A stretch of DNA of 64,000 nt from Azadirachta indica. Lineage: Eukaryota; Streptophyta; Magnoliopsida; Sapindales; Meliaceae. The stretch is taken from contig CM040445.1 of NCBI GenBank assembly GCA_022749755.1, forward strand, positions 2,997,182 to 3,061,181, in the 5' to 3' direction. Made by a program: the position numbers and the translations under genes. Below, one piece after another: positions 11,961 through 24,440 of this stretch. Each line of letters starts with the position of its first letter. The first letter of the stretch is position 1. The notes under the pieces were generated by a model. The model did no database searches and was not told the DNA's origin. It saw only the letters and a list, made by a program, of their open reading frames with translations.

Positions 11961-12329
11961 TTTTTTTAATAAATAAAAGGTACAAGTAAAACAATAAAAA
12001 GGGTGCGAACTATCACATGCGCCCCCAAATTTACAGAAAATGAGCGTATAAAACATGGGTTGTTTATTATTATAATTATTATGATAATAATAATAATTAG
12101 AGAGAGAATTACAGGGAAGCGGAAACTGTGGGAACAAGACGGAATATGCAACACATATAGAAGCAAACAACAACCGGAGTTGAAAGTGCATGAGAACAAA
12201 GTTGGGGGTGGGTGGGCAACTTCCATTTTGGCATTTAGTTATAGCATGTGCACTAAAATCCAAGTCCAACAGCTTCAGTCAGATATGCCCAGCTGTCTAC
12301 TGTTGTTACTTGTTCTTGCATGTACCTGA

Positions 12330-14519
12330 CGTCACAGCTTAAGCTTAAATACACAAAATCAATGAAATGAAACGTAAATTTTTAAATACAACAAAAATCA
12401 CCTCTGCACATTGTTGAAACTTGAATCACTGGCCTGCCCTTTTCACGTCTTGCTCTTTAGAATCCGCACCTGAGGGGATACAAAGCAAATTATTACATTA
12501 GGCTTCAGCCTTATTCTGCTCAATTCATTTGCTCAAATGTAAAGAGCAGAAAACACCCAGGAACAAAGAAAAATCACGTGTGCATGTCTTTTCAGAGTCA
12601 TTGTCTCACACTCTGGCTAAGATTTTTGTCAACAAATTGTAAAACCACGGAAAATTCGAAATATCTCCTCAATTTTCTACTCCAGCAAGTTGTTTAAGGA
12701 AAGATGTTTATGATTTTACCAAATGAATATAAACAGTGATAACCATCATCAGATATGGTAATATGAAAGTGGCACGCAATGTAATTACATCTTAGACTCA
12801 AAACCACATGAATATATGCACAAAACATTAACATGCAGTGAACAAGAGGAATCTGAAATTAACCGTACAGGAAGAGCAAGGTAATAAGTACAGCCTTTCA
12901 AGAAGGGCAAAGTCAGAAAATGAAATGGTCCTGCTGCAATTTTATTGAACTCCCTCAAAGAGACAGCAATGATAGAGAATAATTATAGTCAGGCAATTTA
13001 TAAACAGAAACGGTGGGAATTCAATCAATGACAGTGTCCAAGACCAAAGACGAGCAGTGAAGGGGCAAAATCAGGAGACTGGATTCAACATAAGCAGACC
13101 AGAGAGGCAGAAAACCTTATGAAACACATCTGACCTACCTTATCAGAAAGACTAATTATCTTATTGCCCATGGCTCATCAAAATTTGCAGGCAACTATAA
13201 GCTAATAAACATTTCGATTATCAACTAGAAAATAGAGTTAAAATAGGGTGCAGTCATTCATCTGAACCTGCTACGACAGCAAAGAAATGTCATCAATGCT
13301 GTTAGAAAGAGTCAGACCACTCCAACTAAACAGAAGGGACAACCTAACTAAATAATTTCTGAGGCTTCCCTAGACAATGCAGCTTTTAACTGCCTTAAAC
13401 TTACGAAGATTGTGCAAAGGCTCCGCTAAGTGCACACACAACAAGAGCCAGTCCTAGGTGGACATTAAACTTTGTTTAACTATTTGAAGATTCTAATCAT
13501 GTATCATTTTCAATTTTCATGTATTTAATTATATTTTAAGTTTTTTTTTTTTTCCAAAAAGTGTACTTAGTTTATCTGACTTATTTAATCATGCACAGGC
13601 AACATTGATGTTTCTGTTTTTTTCTCTTTAACTACACTGTTATACTAAGCTTCTAACATGCAGCAGAGATATTGGCCTATTTCAAGTTCAGTTAATGTAA
13701 GACTTCCTCTCTTCCTCAGTACTTTCAATCTGGGGGGAATAGAGGTGAGGCTGGGATTATAATGCAAGGCTTACGGCCGAACACCACTCTGTAGGATATG
13801 AAACAATAAAGTTCAGAAGGTACAATCTTTGAGAACCTATGTCCTCAACAACATTTAACAACCAACAGAAATGGAAGAAACTGAAGTAGATATGAAGAAA
13901 GGAATATCACTACTTTGATTTCACTAACAGCACATTAAGTTACAGAGGATGTAATGTGGCAGTGAGTCAGTGAATTTGAAACTCAAACCTATTAACATAT
14001 GTTAAACAGTATAATTGATGCACATGCCATGGTGTAAACGAAATGAACAGTCAAAGCATTTGGGAGGGCAGGCAGCTTCTTTTAAATGTCTTTAAAATAA
14101 AAACAACAGAGGATTGTCAGAGTTGCAAAATTTTATGGGATGCTGAATAAAACTATGCAAATATTTAAAACTACTAAACCTGTACCAGACTTTTATTTAT
14201 TCACCTGTACCTGTTATACATATTGCCAACTCTGAAAAGCTCTCACGATAACCCCTTCCCAACACAAAAAGGAAAAAGAAAATGCTCGGACTCATAACAT
14301 AAATAGAAAGATGCAATGCAATGAAAAAAAGAAACATAAAAGACTAGACACCCACCCCAGACTCGTAAAACTGTCTATGATTCTGTATAAAACCTACAAC
14401 TTTCCCCAGAAAAGAAGCAGAGATTACCCACTGTCCTGAACCCCATCTCCTTGCCATGGTTGTAAATTCCAATCAGTAGGACTCCATACAGCACAGATGG
14501 TGTAACCAAAGCAACTGTC
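12330..14519 (-). other. Probable 3' UTR of the F-box gene with a ~1.96-kb intron
   Basis: Read on the minus strand, the sequence after the F-box stop shows a good donor (CAGTGG|GTAATC, exon end 14428) and about 2 kb on a good acceptor (CCCCTCAG|GTGCGG, exon start 12469). No coding frame of note lies between. I infer a spliced 3' UTR whose last exon runs from 12469 to roughly 12360. This is inference from splice motifs only; an alternative is that the UTR simply ends near 14300 and 12.4 kb belongs to another transcript. Confidence 0.4.
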
Positions 14520-15845
14520 TCAGCATCCCATCACTGCACAATTATAAACAAAACTGCCAGAGGGCTTCCTTGCGAGCAAGTTCCACTCTGGGGGACCTTC
14601 ACCTGGAACCCAAGCATTGATTTCGATCATACCTCCACCTAAAGTCCTAGGCCCACCAACAACAATTAGTTGATCCCCACATGCACGGAAAGCTAATCCC
14701 CAACCATTCATCGAAGCTGCCCGCTCAGGCAATTTCCCGAGCGCGGTCCACATGTTGTTTACTTTGTCATACTTCCTCACCTCCTGTCGTACATAATCTG
14801 CTGCATACAGCTGGTTATTGACAACAGCAACCAAAGGTGGTGCCTCAGCTGCAGGAGATGCTTCACTTGCCCCATTCCCTCCATTTCGTGCAGGAAACAT
14901 GTTATCTATCACTGTCCATTTCCTCATCTTCAAATCATACACTTCGGCACAAGTAAGCAACTTTGCTGATTCCCCAATCCCACCAATGACATAAAACTTC
15001 CCATCCATAAATACCCCAGAACACATTTTCCTTGCTTTACACATGTTTGGAATAGGCACCCAAGTGCCGGTTACTGAATTATAAAGCTCTGCTGAGCTCA
15101 AAACATTGCCACATGGATCACAACCGCCAGCTAGGATTGCAATTTCCCCAAGACTGGCAGATCCAAACAAGCATCTTGGTGTATTCATAGTCATGCCAGT
15201 AGACCACGTGTTGGTTAAAAGGCTGTATCTAAAAATAACATGAGAAGCTATTTCCTTTCCAAAAACAAGCAATTCCGTACCAACGGCCAACGACTCCTTG
15301 TCAGAACACATAAAACATTCATTTGAAGCCATGCGCGGCAAATGCATCCATCGTTGGCGAATTGGATCAAAGGCCTCCCATTCCAAAAGGTTGCAAGAGA
15401 AGTATACCCAATGTTCAACAATACCCATTGCCCGCCTCAGCCTATAAAGCTCACCACTGCCAATGAGAGACCGGAATGCTCTATTCAATGAGGCAATTGT
15501 GCCATAATCAGACCTAGAGCAGCGAAGCAGACAATGGATTGAGATGTCTCGTCCAAGTTGGTTGATGAATGAACTTGAGTCTGAATGATTGCCTCCCTGA
15601 TGCTGATCATCTGGTAGATCATTTTTGGCAAGAGAAAGACCAGACAGACATTTCACCGGTTGTCCTTTCTCACTTGCTTCAAACGGTTTGGTAGTCTTTC
15701 TCATAGCTACGTTTTCTCCGTCTTCTAGTGGACGCTTATTGTTTGAGAGCTCAATTATGCAGAAGGTGTTATGAATCCACTTGCTCTCTTGCTCACACGA
15801 GCCTGGCAAATCCCTCGAGATGAGATAAGCTGGACCCTCCAACAT
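14520..15845 (-). CDS. F-box/kelch-repeat protein (At1g74510/SKIP11-like)
   Basis: Single coding exon, 441 residues from MLEGPAYLISRDLP. The start is the first true ATG and matches the MLE start of family members; the frame stays open six codons upstream but only from a TTG. A variable, charged N-terminus (1-95) precedes an F-box (about 97-137, LGRDISIHCLLRCSRSDYGT), then kelch repeats forming a propeller (about 145-430) with typical GG doublets (LAGGCD, VIGGIG, VVGGP) and invariant ECFMCSDKESLAVGTELLVF. The C-terminus PSGSFVYNCAVMGC is characteristic of the group. F-box proteins of this type join SCF E3 complexes through SKP1/ASK and present substrates through the propeller. Related Arabidopsis KFB genes regulate other pathways, but no substrate can be assigned here. 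Confidence 0.93.
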   Translation of the reverse strand: MLEGPAYLISRDLPGSCEQESKWIHNTFCIIELSNNKRPLEDGENVAMRKTTKPFEASEKGQPVKCLSGLSLAKNDLPDDQHQGGNHSDSSSFINQLGRDISIHCLLRCSRSDYGTIASLNRAFRSLIGSGELYRLRRAMGIVEHWVYFSCNLLEWEAFDPIRQRWMHLPRMASNECFMCSDKESLAVGTELLVFGKEIASHVIFRYSLLTNTWSTGMTMNTPRCLFGSASLGEIAILAGGCDPCGNVLSSAELYNSVTGTWVPIPNMCKARKMCSGVFMDGKFYVIGGIGESAKLLTCAEVYDLKMRKWTVIDNMFPARNGGNGASEASPAAEAPPLVAVVNNQLYAADYVRQEVRKYDKVNNMWTALGKLPERAASMNGWGLAFRACGDQLIVVGGPRTLGGGMIEINAWVPGEGPPEWNLLARKPSGSFVYNCAVMGC

Positions 15846-16971
15846 ATTGTAGGGATTATGCAATCCAAGCAGGACAAGAGTTCCTTACTTCCTCATCAAA
15901 ACAAAACACAAAACCAGTCAGGCTAAAAATGAAAGGGAAAAGGAAACATATAATTCAGTTTATTCACATGAGAACAGTGTAAATTCAGCTAAACAACATT
16001 AGTTTATGGAAATAGATTAATCTATTTCCGTTCATTTCACAAATTAAAGTAATTGCTTTAATTTTACTTGACAACCAAAAATGGCGTAGCTGTGCATCTA
16101 AATATGCGATCTTTAAAGGATTTACCACATCTGTTTTTACATGCAGGAGGAATGCCTTGATGTCCAACAAGAAAGGATGCAACAACAAGAGAAAACATAT
16201 ATTTGAACCGTCTCTATCAATCCAAATTTGTAAAAATTCTCAGAAAATGAAAAATAAAGCACACAACCAATGCTGTCATTTTCATGATTGTAAATCATTA
16301 ACCTGAGATATCAGCATCAAACCCCTACATAAACAGAACAAACTGGCACTGAAAGCCAACGAAAAATATGGCAATTCAGATAAAAGACAGACATTTCAGC
16401 GCATGGCGAATGAGGAATGAAAACTAGCCATATCAGATCCCCTTTCGTAGCTAAACATGAACAGAAGAGAAGAAAAATCATTAGCAGTTAATCAGAAACT
16501 GACCCCAATCAAAATGACAACAGTGAACCAAATCTAATTCATGTACAATTTTCCCTCTAAACAAACAGTAAACAAAGGAAGATCCCGAAACTATAGCTAG
16601 CAGAACCAATCTGCAATAAACCCTTTTCATTTCCTCATCTGCCATGCCAGCAATGACACAGCTCCTCTCAAATAGAAAAAGAACATTACAAAAGCTATGA
16701 AAAAGAAAACGCAGGCAAAAAAAATACAACTATAGCGACAGAGTAAAACAAAACTCACAGAGTGAATAAGAAACAACTAGTGTCGTGGGCGTTGTTGCCC
16801 GTTATAAACTGAAACGAACCCAATTACTGTTTCAGTAACTAGTTTCAGTTTCTCTTTAGAGATTCTCTCCCCCTCTCGCTCACACTCTCTTTTCTCTTTC
16901 TTTCTCTCCTTCTGGTTATATTCTCTCAAGAGTATTATATTTGTGCGCTTACAATGGTGTTAAAACAGTGG
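15846..16971 (-). other. 5' leader region of the F-box gene, with probable intron
   Basis: Upstream of the F-box ATG about 1.1 kb separates the coding exon from a pyrimidine-rich (plus-strand CT-rich) presumed first exon around 16760-16950. A possible donor lies near 16760 (CTCT|GTGAGT on the minus strand) and a possible acceptor in 15880-15900. Exact leader splicing is not certain. Confidence 0.4.
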
Positions 16972-16979
16972 TATTTATA
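16972..16979 (-). promoter_or_regulatory. TATA box of the F-box gene
   Basis: TATAAATA on the minus strand (CCCTATAAATACC), followed by a CT/GA-rich leader toward the gene. Sequence and position fit a plant core promoter. Confidence 0.6.
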
Positions 16980-16989
16980 GGGACAGATA

Positions 16990-18726
16990 AAACAAATAAT
17001 TTTTTGCCAGTGAGGTGGACCCCACACCGGCTAAGGCGAGGGTGCACTGAGAATATTGTGAGTGCTGCCACATCAGATTTTGACTCGTTCCCAAAAGAGA
17101 ACCGAAACCGCTAACGGCAGTTTCTGCACGTGTTGGAACTTCCCCCCACGGATTCTAACTTCCTTTGCAGATGTTGTGCGTGTATGCCTTCGGCCTCTTG
17201 CATGCTTTCCCCTTTTCTGACTTTCTTTTTTTTTTTTTAATTTTATTTTAAATTTATTTGGGTCAATAAATCTAATTTTTCAAAAATTAGATTCCTTTTC
17301 TCAAGTGTTCAAATCCATTACGGATGCCTTTGTCGTAGTTTATGTTTATTATTAGTTAAGACTTAAAAGCATTTATGGTAGTGTAAATAACCTTATAATG
17401 GAAGCAATATTTAGCAATGTACAAAGAATGTTTTTCTTGTTTTAATATTTATTATATATTTCATATTTTAATAAATTAACAATTTTCAAATATAATAATA
17501 GACTTTGAATTTATAATCTCTTCTCGATGTAAAGTAGAAAATGAAAAATTTTCGATAAATAACAAGTAAATAAGAAAATATTTGTATTTATTTTAAATAA
17601 GTATAGAACGTGTTTAAATTACTTTAAATAATATATTTAATAATGTAACGTGTTATAATTTACCAGACTTTAAATTAATTAGTCACCGAACAAAAATTAA
17701 AATTATTTGTCAAGTAGTCACCGTCTTCGATTATATATAGTCCTTCGTTTTTTTTGTCTTGCATTTAACGTCTCGTTTGTTAAATTTTAAAGCAGGTTTT
17801 GCTCTCACACATCTCCGCAAAGCTCGTATAAGTATTTATATTTAGTCTTTCATTTTTTATCTTCATTTTTGTTATCATAGTGATTTTTGGATCAATTTCG
17901 GTAAGTTCTTGGCTAATGTTATCTAGATTTTACATATACTTTTTGTAAATTTATGTATTATTTTATGATATGTAAAATTAATTGAAATTTTAATTACAAT
18001 TTAAATTTTTTGTCTAGAGATTTTGATTTACTTGATTGAATAATTGTTATTTGTTTTTATTATTATAATGAAAATATTTTCTTAAAATTATTTGTTTAAT
18101 TCTTTCAAATTTTGAGTGATAGTAATCCATAAATTGAAGCTCTAGTTTGATTTCATGTAATTTTATACTCAGTCTTCTTTTGTTATTTTAATAAATTTTA
18201 ATTTAATTTCAACAATATTGGCCAAGGAAAATTAAGCTTGCTATGGAATCATCAATCCAATTTCGGGAGATACAATTATAAGGTACGAATTATTTATTCT
18301 CGATCCCTTTTTGTTGTAAATTATTTTTCTAATTTTTTAATGTATAAATTGAATATTACGCCAAAAAAAAAAAAAAAAAAAAAAAAAACCTCATATGGCA
18401 ATAATAAAATTTAGGACCAGATAATTAAATGGTATTCACGCTGTCTTAAAAAATGTTGTCTTATGCTAATAAAATTTTGTAGAATCTGACAAAATAATAG
18501 ATGTAAAAGCATAAACAAGAGTGGATTCTCTCTTAATTGTCATTAAATATTTCTCACTTCTCCGTATTTAGTTTATAATTACAAAATCCAAAAATCATTA
18601 AGAAGAAATCCATCGGCTTTGCCTTTTTATTTAATGATCAAATGGTTGAACTTGAACACATGCAAAATTAAAAGCTTTTCTATAATTTCGAATCGGTGCT
18701 TTTTGTCTGTTAGGAGCTTAGCGTGA

Positions 18727-18760
<34 letters not shown>

Positions 18761-20420
18761 TAATAAATAAAATAAATAGTGCATTAAAGGGCATGAATCC
18801 CTGATTCGCAAAATGTCCTGATACGGAAAAAGAAATCCAAATTCATAAAGAAAGAGAGTAAATAGAAGATAAAAGTGATTAAATCAATGTTATTGTGATA
18901 ATATCAACCATTCTGGTTGAGTATATTGATTAATATACATTAATTATGGACTTATTTATATTTAACAATTAATGAATAATTTGTTTAACTGTAAGGTACA
19001 ATACATAAATCACAAAAGAACCCGTGTAAACATTCGAATACGTTAAAAATAGGATAGGCACATTATATAATTAATTTACAACTGATGTCAGATGACATAA
19101 TAATAAATAATATAACTTAAATATAAATGAAAAGGAAACACCGCAATGGGCAAAAGTCTAATCAGGAAAAGATGGTGATAATTAAAGGGATTTACGTACG
19201 TGGAAATAGCCTAGCCACCAGAATCAATTGACTTTTTGAGCCTACGAACCACATGCAGTAATTATACCAATTGTCCAACGAACGACGACGATGGTGATGA
19301 TGATGACGATGCTGCTGATGATGATGATACACAAAACAAAACATATAAATGGAATAAAATAAAGGAAATTTCATCTTTCAGAATATATACGTGGGAATTT
19401 TGCAAATGCTTATTCTTTCACATTTGTGTGAAGGAATTATCCTATTAATTAATGACTACATTCCTCCTCTTTTTTTTTTTTTCTTTTCTAAAAAAAAGAT
19501 TAATTACCAATATATGTATGGATGTGTGGACAAATATTTGTATACGTGTAGCACCTGTTGCGGTTGTATGAAATGTCTAGAAACTGTAATTAATTAATTA
19601 ATTATTGTCTTTTTGTATATAGGAGTTATTTGTTTTTCTTCTTATTAAAATTTAAATATAATTAAATTTAAATATAATTATTTAAATATTTAAATATTAT
19701 TTATTTATTAATTTATGTATAAATATTTAAATAAATTAAGTTTAAAATCTTGAGTTAAATTTGAATAAATAAATGTTTGAATAATTTATTATTTTTATTT
19801 TTTAAATATCTTTATTTTATTAAATTATTTACTTAACAAAATTAAATTTTTATTTAACTATTTTTAACGTATTTCTTTTTTATTATGAGTCTCTCTTCTA
19901 TTTGTTTTCTGAATCTTACTTATTTTATATTTTAATTATTATAATAATTTATATATTTATATAATTATAATTATATTAGAATATGACTTATTATTTATAT
20001 TTAATTTTTATTGATTTTTATATCATCAATTATAAATTATTTTTTTCAAAAAAAAAGAAAAACAAATAAATAATATACATACTAATATAATTTATTAATT
20101 TTTTTATCTATTATTGTATTAATATAATCATAATTATTATAAATATAAGTATATTATTTAAAAGATATATATGTTAAAATATTAATTTCATACTTTTTTA
20201 TTTTGTTTAAACAAATAACTTAATACTTATTTTCAAATATTTTAAAATAAAAAATAAACATATTAATAAGAATTCAAACAAAAATAAATAAATAAATAAA
20301 AATAAACGCTACTATAGTGTGAAATTTAGGGACAAACCCTACATTAAAATCTTTTCTACTTGCATCACCATAAAATATAAATACAAATTAAAATTGCACC
20401 ACATTCTATATATATGTGTA
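16990..20420. other. Gene-free AT-rich intergenic region
   Basis: Very AT-rich DNA, with a 26-base A run (18363-18388), an ATA trinucleotide array (about 18726-18757), a GAT-rich patch (19285-19330) and nearly pure A/T from 19600 to 20300. No coding sequence supported. Confidence 0.65.
18363..18388. repeat. Poly(A) run, 26 bases
   Basis: Uninterrupted A tract. It could mark the tail of a retroposed sequence, but I see no gene copy to its left. Confidence 0.8.
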
Positions 20421-23400
20421 TGCTGTCACGTGCCGCCGATTCGAAAGTGGAACTGTCGAAAGCGCAAGAGCACGAGAGTGCACTCCTCGCACAACAAGCG
20501 CACCTAAGTTCCAAACTCGCCTACCCTCTTGACGGAGAGCATACACTCGTAGATGAACAGTAGCCCGCGACCAAACATGAGATTTTGAGAGCTGTTCGAG
20601 GGTGAACGGAGTAGGACGGGAGCGTGCCTGACCTCCTACCGTGGTGACCGAGGCTAAGCAAGTCAGCGGACGTTGGAAGCAACCACCTCAAGCATCATTT
20701 GAAGTATCATTTGGGCTGGGCAACTAAACCAAAAGCCAAAACATATAATTTTTGTTCTCGCTATGAAATTTATTAAGATAACATAATACAAAACAATTCA
20801 AGCACAGAAAACAAAATAACAATAGTTCAAGCATTGAAATTTTGATAAAAAATAAATAAGGATTTAGCCATTTGTAATTTACTTGAGTTTTTCAAAAGTA
20901 TAGGGAAAATAAAGATCAAGCTTCTTTTGGAGGCGATAACAAAATAGTGTCAAAGGGTGAAGTTTTAGCTCGAGGTATGTCTGATCGAATTGAGTGAGGT
21001 CAGAATCCTGGACAGGCTCTTTAGTAGCTGCTTCCCCTTAATCTTCAGCTTCTTGCTAAACAAGTCGAGGGATCTCAAGTTTGTCAAATAATCAACATAA
21101 ATCAAGCTCTTTGTACTCCACTTGAAAGATCTTGTAGACTAGTTCCAAAACTTTTCTTGCAGTATCATCACATTGTTGGTCGACTTTGGCCTTGGTACGA
21201 GCAAGTTCGTCCTCCAATCTTTTGTTGGTACACTCAAGATTAGATGCTTAGGCCCCTAGTTGAGAAAGCTGGGCCTTAGGATCTGTAACCTTGTTGTTGA
21301 GCTCAGTGCGCCTACCAGCCCACTTCTTCTTTCCCCTGCTCAGTTGAGCCTTAAGATTCTTTCCTTGTTTTTCAACGTCTGCTAACTGTTAATCCAACTA
21401 GTCTTTCTCCCTGGCCGGCTTATCCATAGATTTATACGTATTGACATTTGAGATGAAGCACTCTTTAGCATTATTTATGTGCAAATTCATATAATGGTAT
21501 ACCTGTTTAGACATATGTGGCATGGAGGAAATGATTAGTAGAATTCTTCAAAGTCAATAGGGTTGGAATCAAAGCATAAATGTACTTTCCTTACCCAAAT
21601 GTTCATGGATTTTCTCCAGCATACTATCTGTACTGGTAGCCTTCACCTTCAAAGACAAGGATAGGCTAACCACTATGGCTAGATGATTAATCATCTTTTT
21701 TTTAGGAATGTCTTTCCAAGAAAGGCTGTCTATCTTAACAATTTCTTCCCCTTGATCTATATATTGCTTTTTTGTTGGCCTCTTCTTAGCTTTCTTTGAG
21801 AGCTCAACTGTGCACTTTCCTTTATTCTTGGGTGGATATTTTTTATCCTTTTCCGAACCCGCCTCAACTTTGTTATCAAGGAACTTGGGTTTTGTATTTT
21901 TTTCTTTAAAAGGCCTGCCCTCGCTTTGATCAGATTTCTTGGGTAGACCCTAAGTTGTTTTTTACGCATCTCTTGGTTAGGTCTCTATTTCATTCAAAAC
22001 TGAGCCTAACGAGGCTAACAGTTTGCCTTTGCCGCTTTTTGGTGCCATTTTTTCTGTAAACATACAGAAAAAGGAAAGAAGTGAGAACTTATAGAAGTGA
22101 ATAGAAGTCAAAAGAAACTATGCAACACTCACTTTAACCTGTGGTGGAATCTTCATGTTCACATTTTGTCGCAGAGCCCCTTTCTATTCTTACAACTGCT
22201 TCAAGTTTGTCGCGAGTAAGGGCAAGTTGTACGAGTCCGAGCCAATGAGTTGATTGGGTGAAAGAAACTTTTTCTGATTCGCTGGTTTCGTACACCTAAC
22301 ATCGATTTTCACAAGGACAGGAGCAGCTAAATCGGGTCTCGCCCTTCAAGTAGCTGTATAAGTCAAAAATGTTGTTAGAAGTTTCTCATGTAAAACATAA
22401 GTCAAAAAAACTAACCAACTATATTCAATGAACTTACAAAGAATAAACTTGAACATATAAGGCATTGGGTCGTGTATGTTTATTTGGGCTAATGAGGACT
22501 AACCCTAGTCCTCGCCTATATAAAACCACCTATCTTTCCACTTTTTGTTATAGGAGGGTTACTGGTGACCAATTTAGGTGTGTTAGGGCGAGTTTGAAGA
22601 TAATAAAATTCAGGGTTTTTCTTCGGCCTCTTCTTTAATAGAAATTAGTGTTTAATTTATGCAACATTCGGAGGGGTCTGTTTAGTCATAGTGCAAATTA
22701 TGTACAGCCTGGAAATAGTTCTCCAACCATTTAAGTTCAGTTGGTATGGAGGAATTCTAAAACCATGAAATAAGGTGGTGAAATACGGTTGAAGTGCAAG
22801 TCTAGCACTAAAAATAAACAACTCCTTATTGAAAGCCACTTCATCACCCCTAGGGTGACTGGAGAATTCATTGGCTTCAAGTACTTTAAAGGTGACAAAG
22901 TTTGGGATTTGGTAGAGTCTCCTAACAATGCTCAAGTCAACCTCGATGATATTAGAGGGAAACTTGTCAACCTCAAAGGGTTTATTTTCCTTGGTTAGAT
23001 CGGTGAAAGGATATTGAACCATTAGTTGATGATTTGGATTCTCCTTAAATTCTGATTCATTCTATTCATCCTTATACTCATTTTCCATTTCCTCATCATC
23101 ACCACTCTCATTCCCATTATTCTGCCTACTTTATACTGAAGGCGTCTTAGGTATGTTACTCCAAGGTATTAATTTGTGGCCACCAGGTTTGGTGATTGGA
23201 TCTGAGGGTGTGGGTTGATCATACTATTAGGTGACTCTACTTACAAGGTTTTGGAGATTCTAGAGGACCTCCTAGTCTCCCGTATCAGTTTGTTTAAGGT
23301 CTATTTCTCCCAGCATGTGATTAAAAGAAATGTCAGATAAAATTACTACCTCAAGTTCTAGTTGAAAGTATTTGAGGCCATTTGATATATAATCTAAGAT

Positions 23401-24440
23401 AGTTAAAGGAGTCTCAGCGTTAAGGTCTAAAATAGCTAAAGGTTGGGCTCTCTTCAGAGGAATAGATCCATACTCCCTAATAAGTTCAGCCTTAGTTCGA
23501 TGAGGGAGTCGATTCCACACTTTATAGTTAGTTTCAAATGAGCTCGTTGAGGAGGTGTCAAACTCACTCCTTAGACTATTGGGAATATCTCTCTCACCAA
23601 GTCTCTCAAGTCTTGCCATGCTTCACTTAAGCAAACATCAATATGGACTAGTCAATTTAGAATTTACCCTAAAAAGTAACTACAGTTAAAAGTCGATTCT
23701 ATTTAGATAAACTCTTATTGGCCTAAAAAAAAGGGACAGATCTTGGTTTATAGGATCGGGGAAATGTTTTCTCCTAGTAGTAAAACTCGTCTTTATAGTT
23801 TTTACGGAGTTTTTGGGTTACGGATCTGAGTACAATCAAATTCCTATTTGAAAGGGTTAAAACCTAAATGCCTAACTCTAATTCTAGTATGCTTTTTATC
23901 GATTTACTTAACTTCAAGGTCTATTCTAACTTCTTAAGACAATGAAATAAGTCTGAATTATAGGAAAAACCCCAAAACGAATCGTGGGAAGGCATAGCAT
24001 TTTTTCTCAAACAGCACAACAAGTTCTCATCGCAACAATACTAGAAAAGTGTGCACAATGATGGGATTTGGGCAGAAAATAGTTTTGTGTGGAGAGTTTG
24101 CTGATGAATAAAAACAGGCACCAAAGACGCAATGGAACTTGCTTATGGATGAGGAGAAAAACTTTCAAAGAATAGAGAGTTTGAGAAAAGTTTTGAGTTT
24201 TGTGGAATGTTTGAGAAGGTAAAATGGTGAAAAGGGGGCAGTTAAAACCTTCATACCTATTTTGCCTTTTTTCGATTTCTATTGCAACGAAGATGGATGG
24301 TCTTGATGATGCCATGAGGTCATCCGCTGATGTGGCATGGACATGGTGGACTAGTAGTATGAAAACATATGGCAAGGTGATGGAAAATTCAAATGAGGCC
24401 ATCATTATAGCATTTACGTGCATTAATTACTAATGCAAAA
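20421..24440 (-). mobile_element. Decayed gag-like/Transposase_28-type retroelement
   Basis: The minus strand carries a broken frame whose pieces resemble the non-enzymatic proteins of plant retroelements: a Ser/Thr/Arg segment (23272-23619), a block like the 'putative gypsy type transposon' family (22657-23022), Lys-rich and coiled-coil segments (about 20900-21970). A GC-rich patch (20421-20750) starting TGCTGTCACG lies at the distal end and could be LTR remnant. No integrase, RT or RNase H is visible, and I could not find a matching second LTR, so ends are approximate and the class is uncertain. Confidence 0.45.
20880..23619 (-). pseudogene. Broken retroelement protein gene
   Basis: Read from 23619 downward, frames of 115, 121 and 70 residues are interrupted by stops and frame changes. 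The middle block has the pattern FSARLALQPYFTTLFHGF followed by PYQLNLNGWR, which is the core signature of the Transposase_28/gag-like family in plant elements (basic-hydrophobic LPLHPF...P.QL.PN.WR). The distal part reads, with stops, as a Lys/Glu-rich coiled coil (about 21100-21400), usual for these proteins. The known function in such elements is structural, not enzymatic. Decayed and presumably not expressed. Confidence 0.5.

Larger units (their letters stand above)
10390..12329. other. Intergenic between MAG2-like and F-box genes
   Basis: MAG2 leader and promoter up to about 10600, then AT-rich DNA. A small region of higher GC (11460-11830) holds an uncharacterised short ORF. A CTTTT repeat and an ATT-type microsatellite (about 12065-12095) follow. 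Confidence 0.55.

Noticed and set aside
12003..12329. 108-residue plus-strand ORF
   Set aside because: Contains an Ile run from an ATT microsatellite and lies opposite a low-complexity frame; not gene-like.
14520..15863. Six-codon longer start for the F-box protein
   Set aside because: The extra codons begin with TTG; the first ATG (15845) matches the conserved MLE start of the family.
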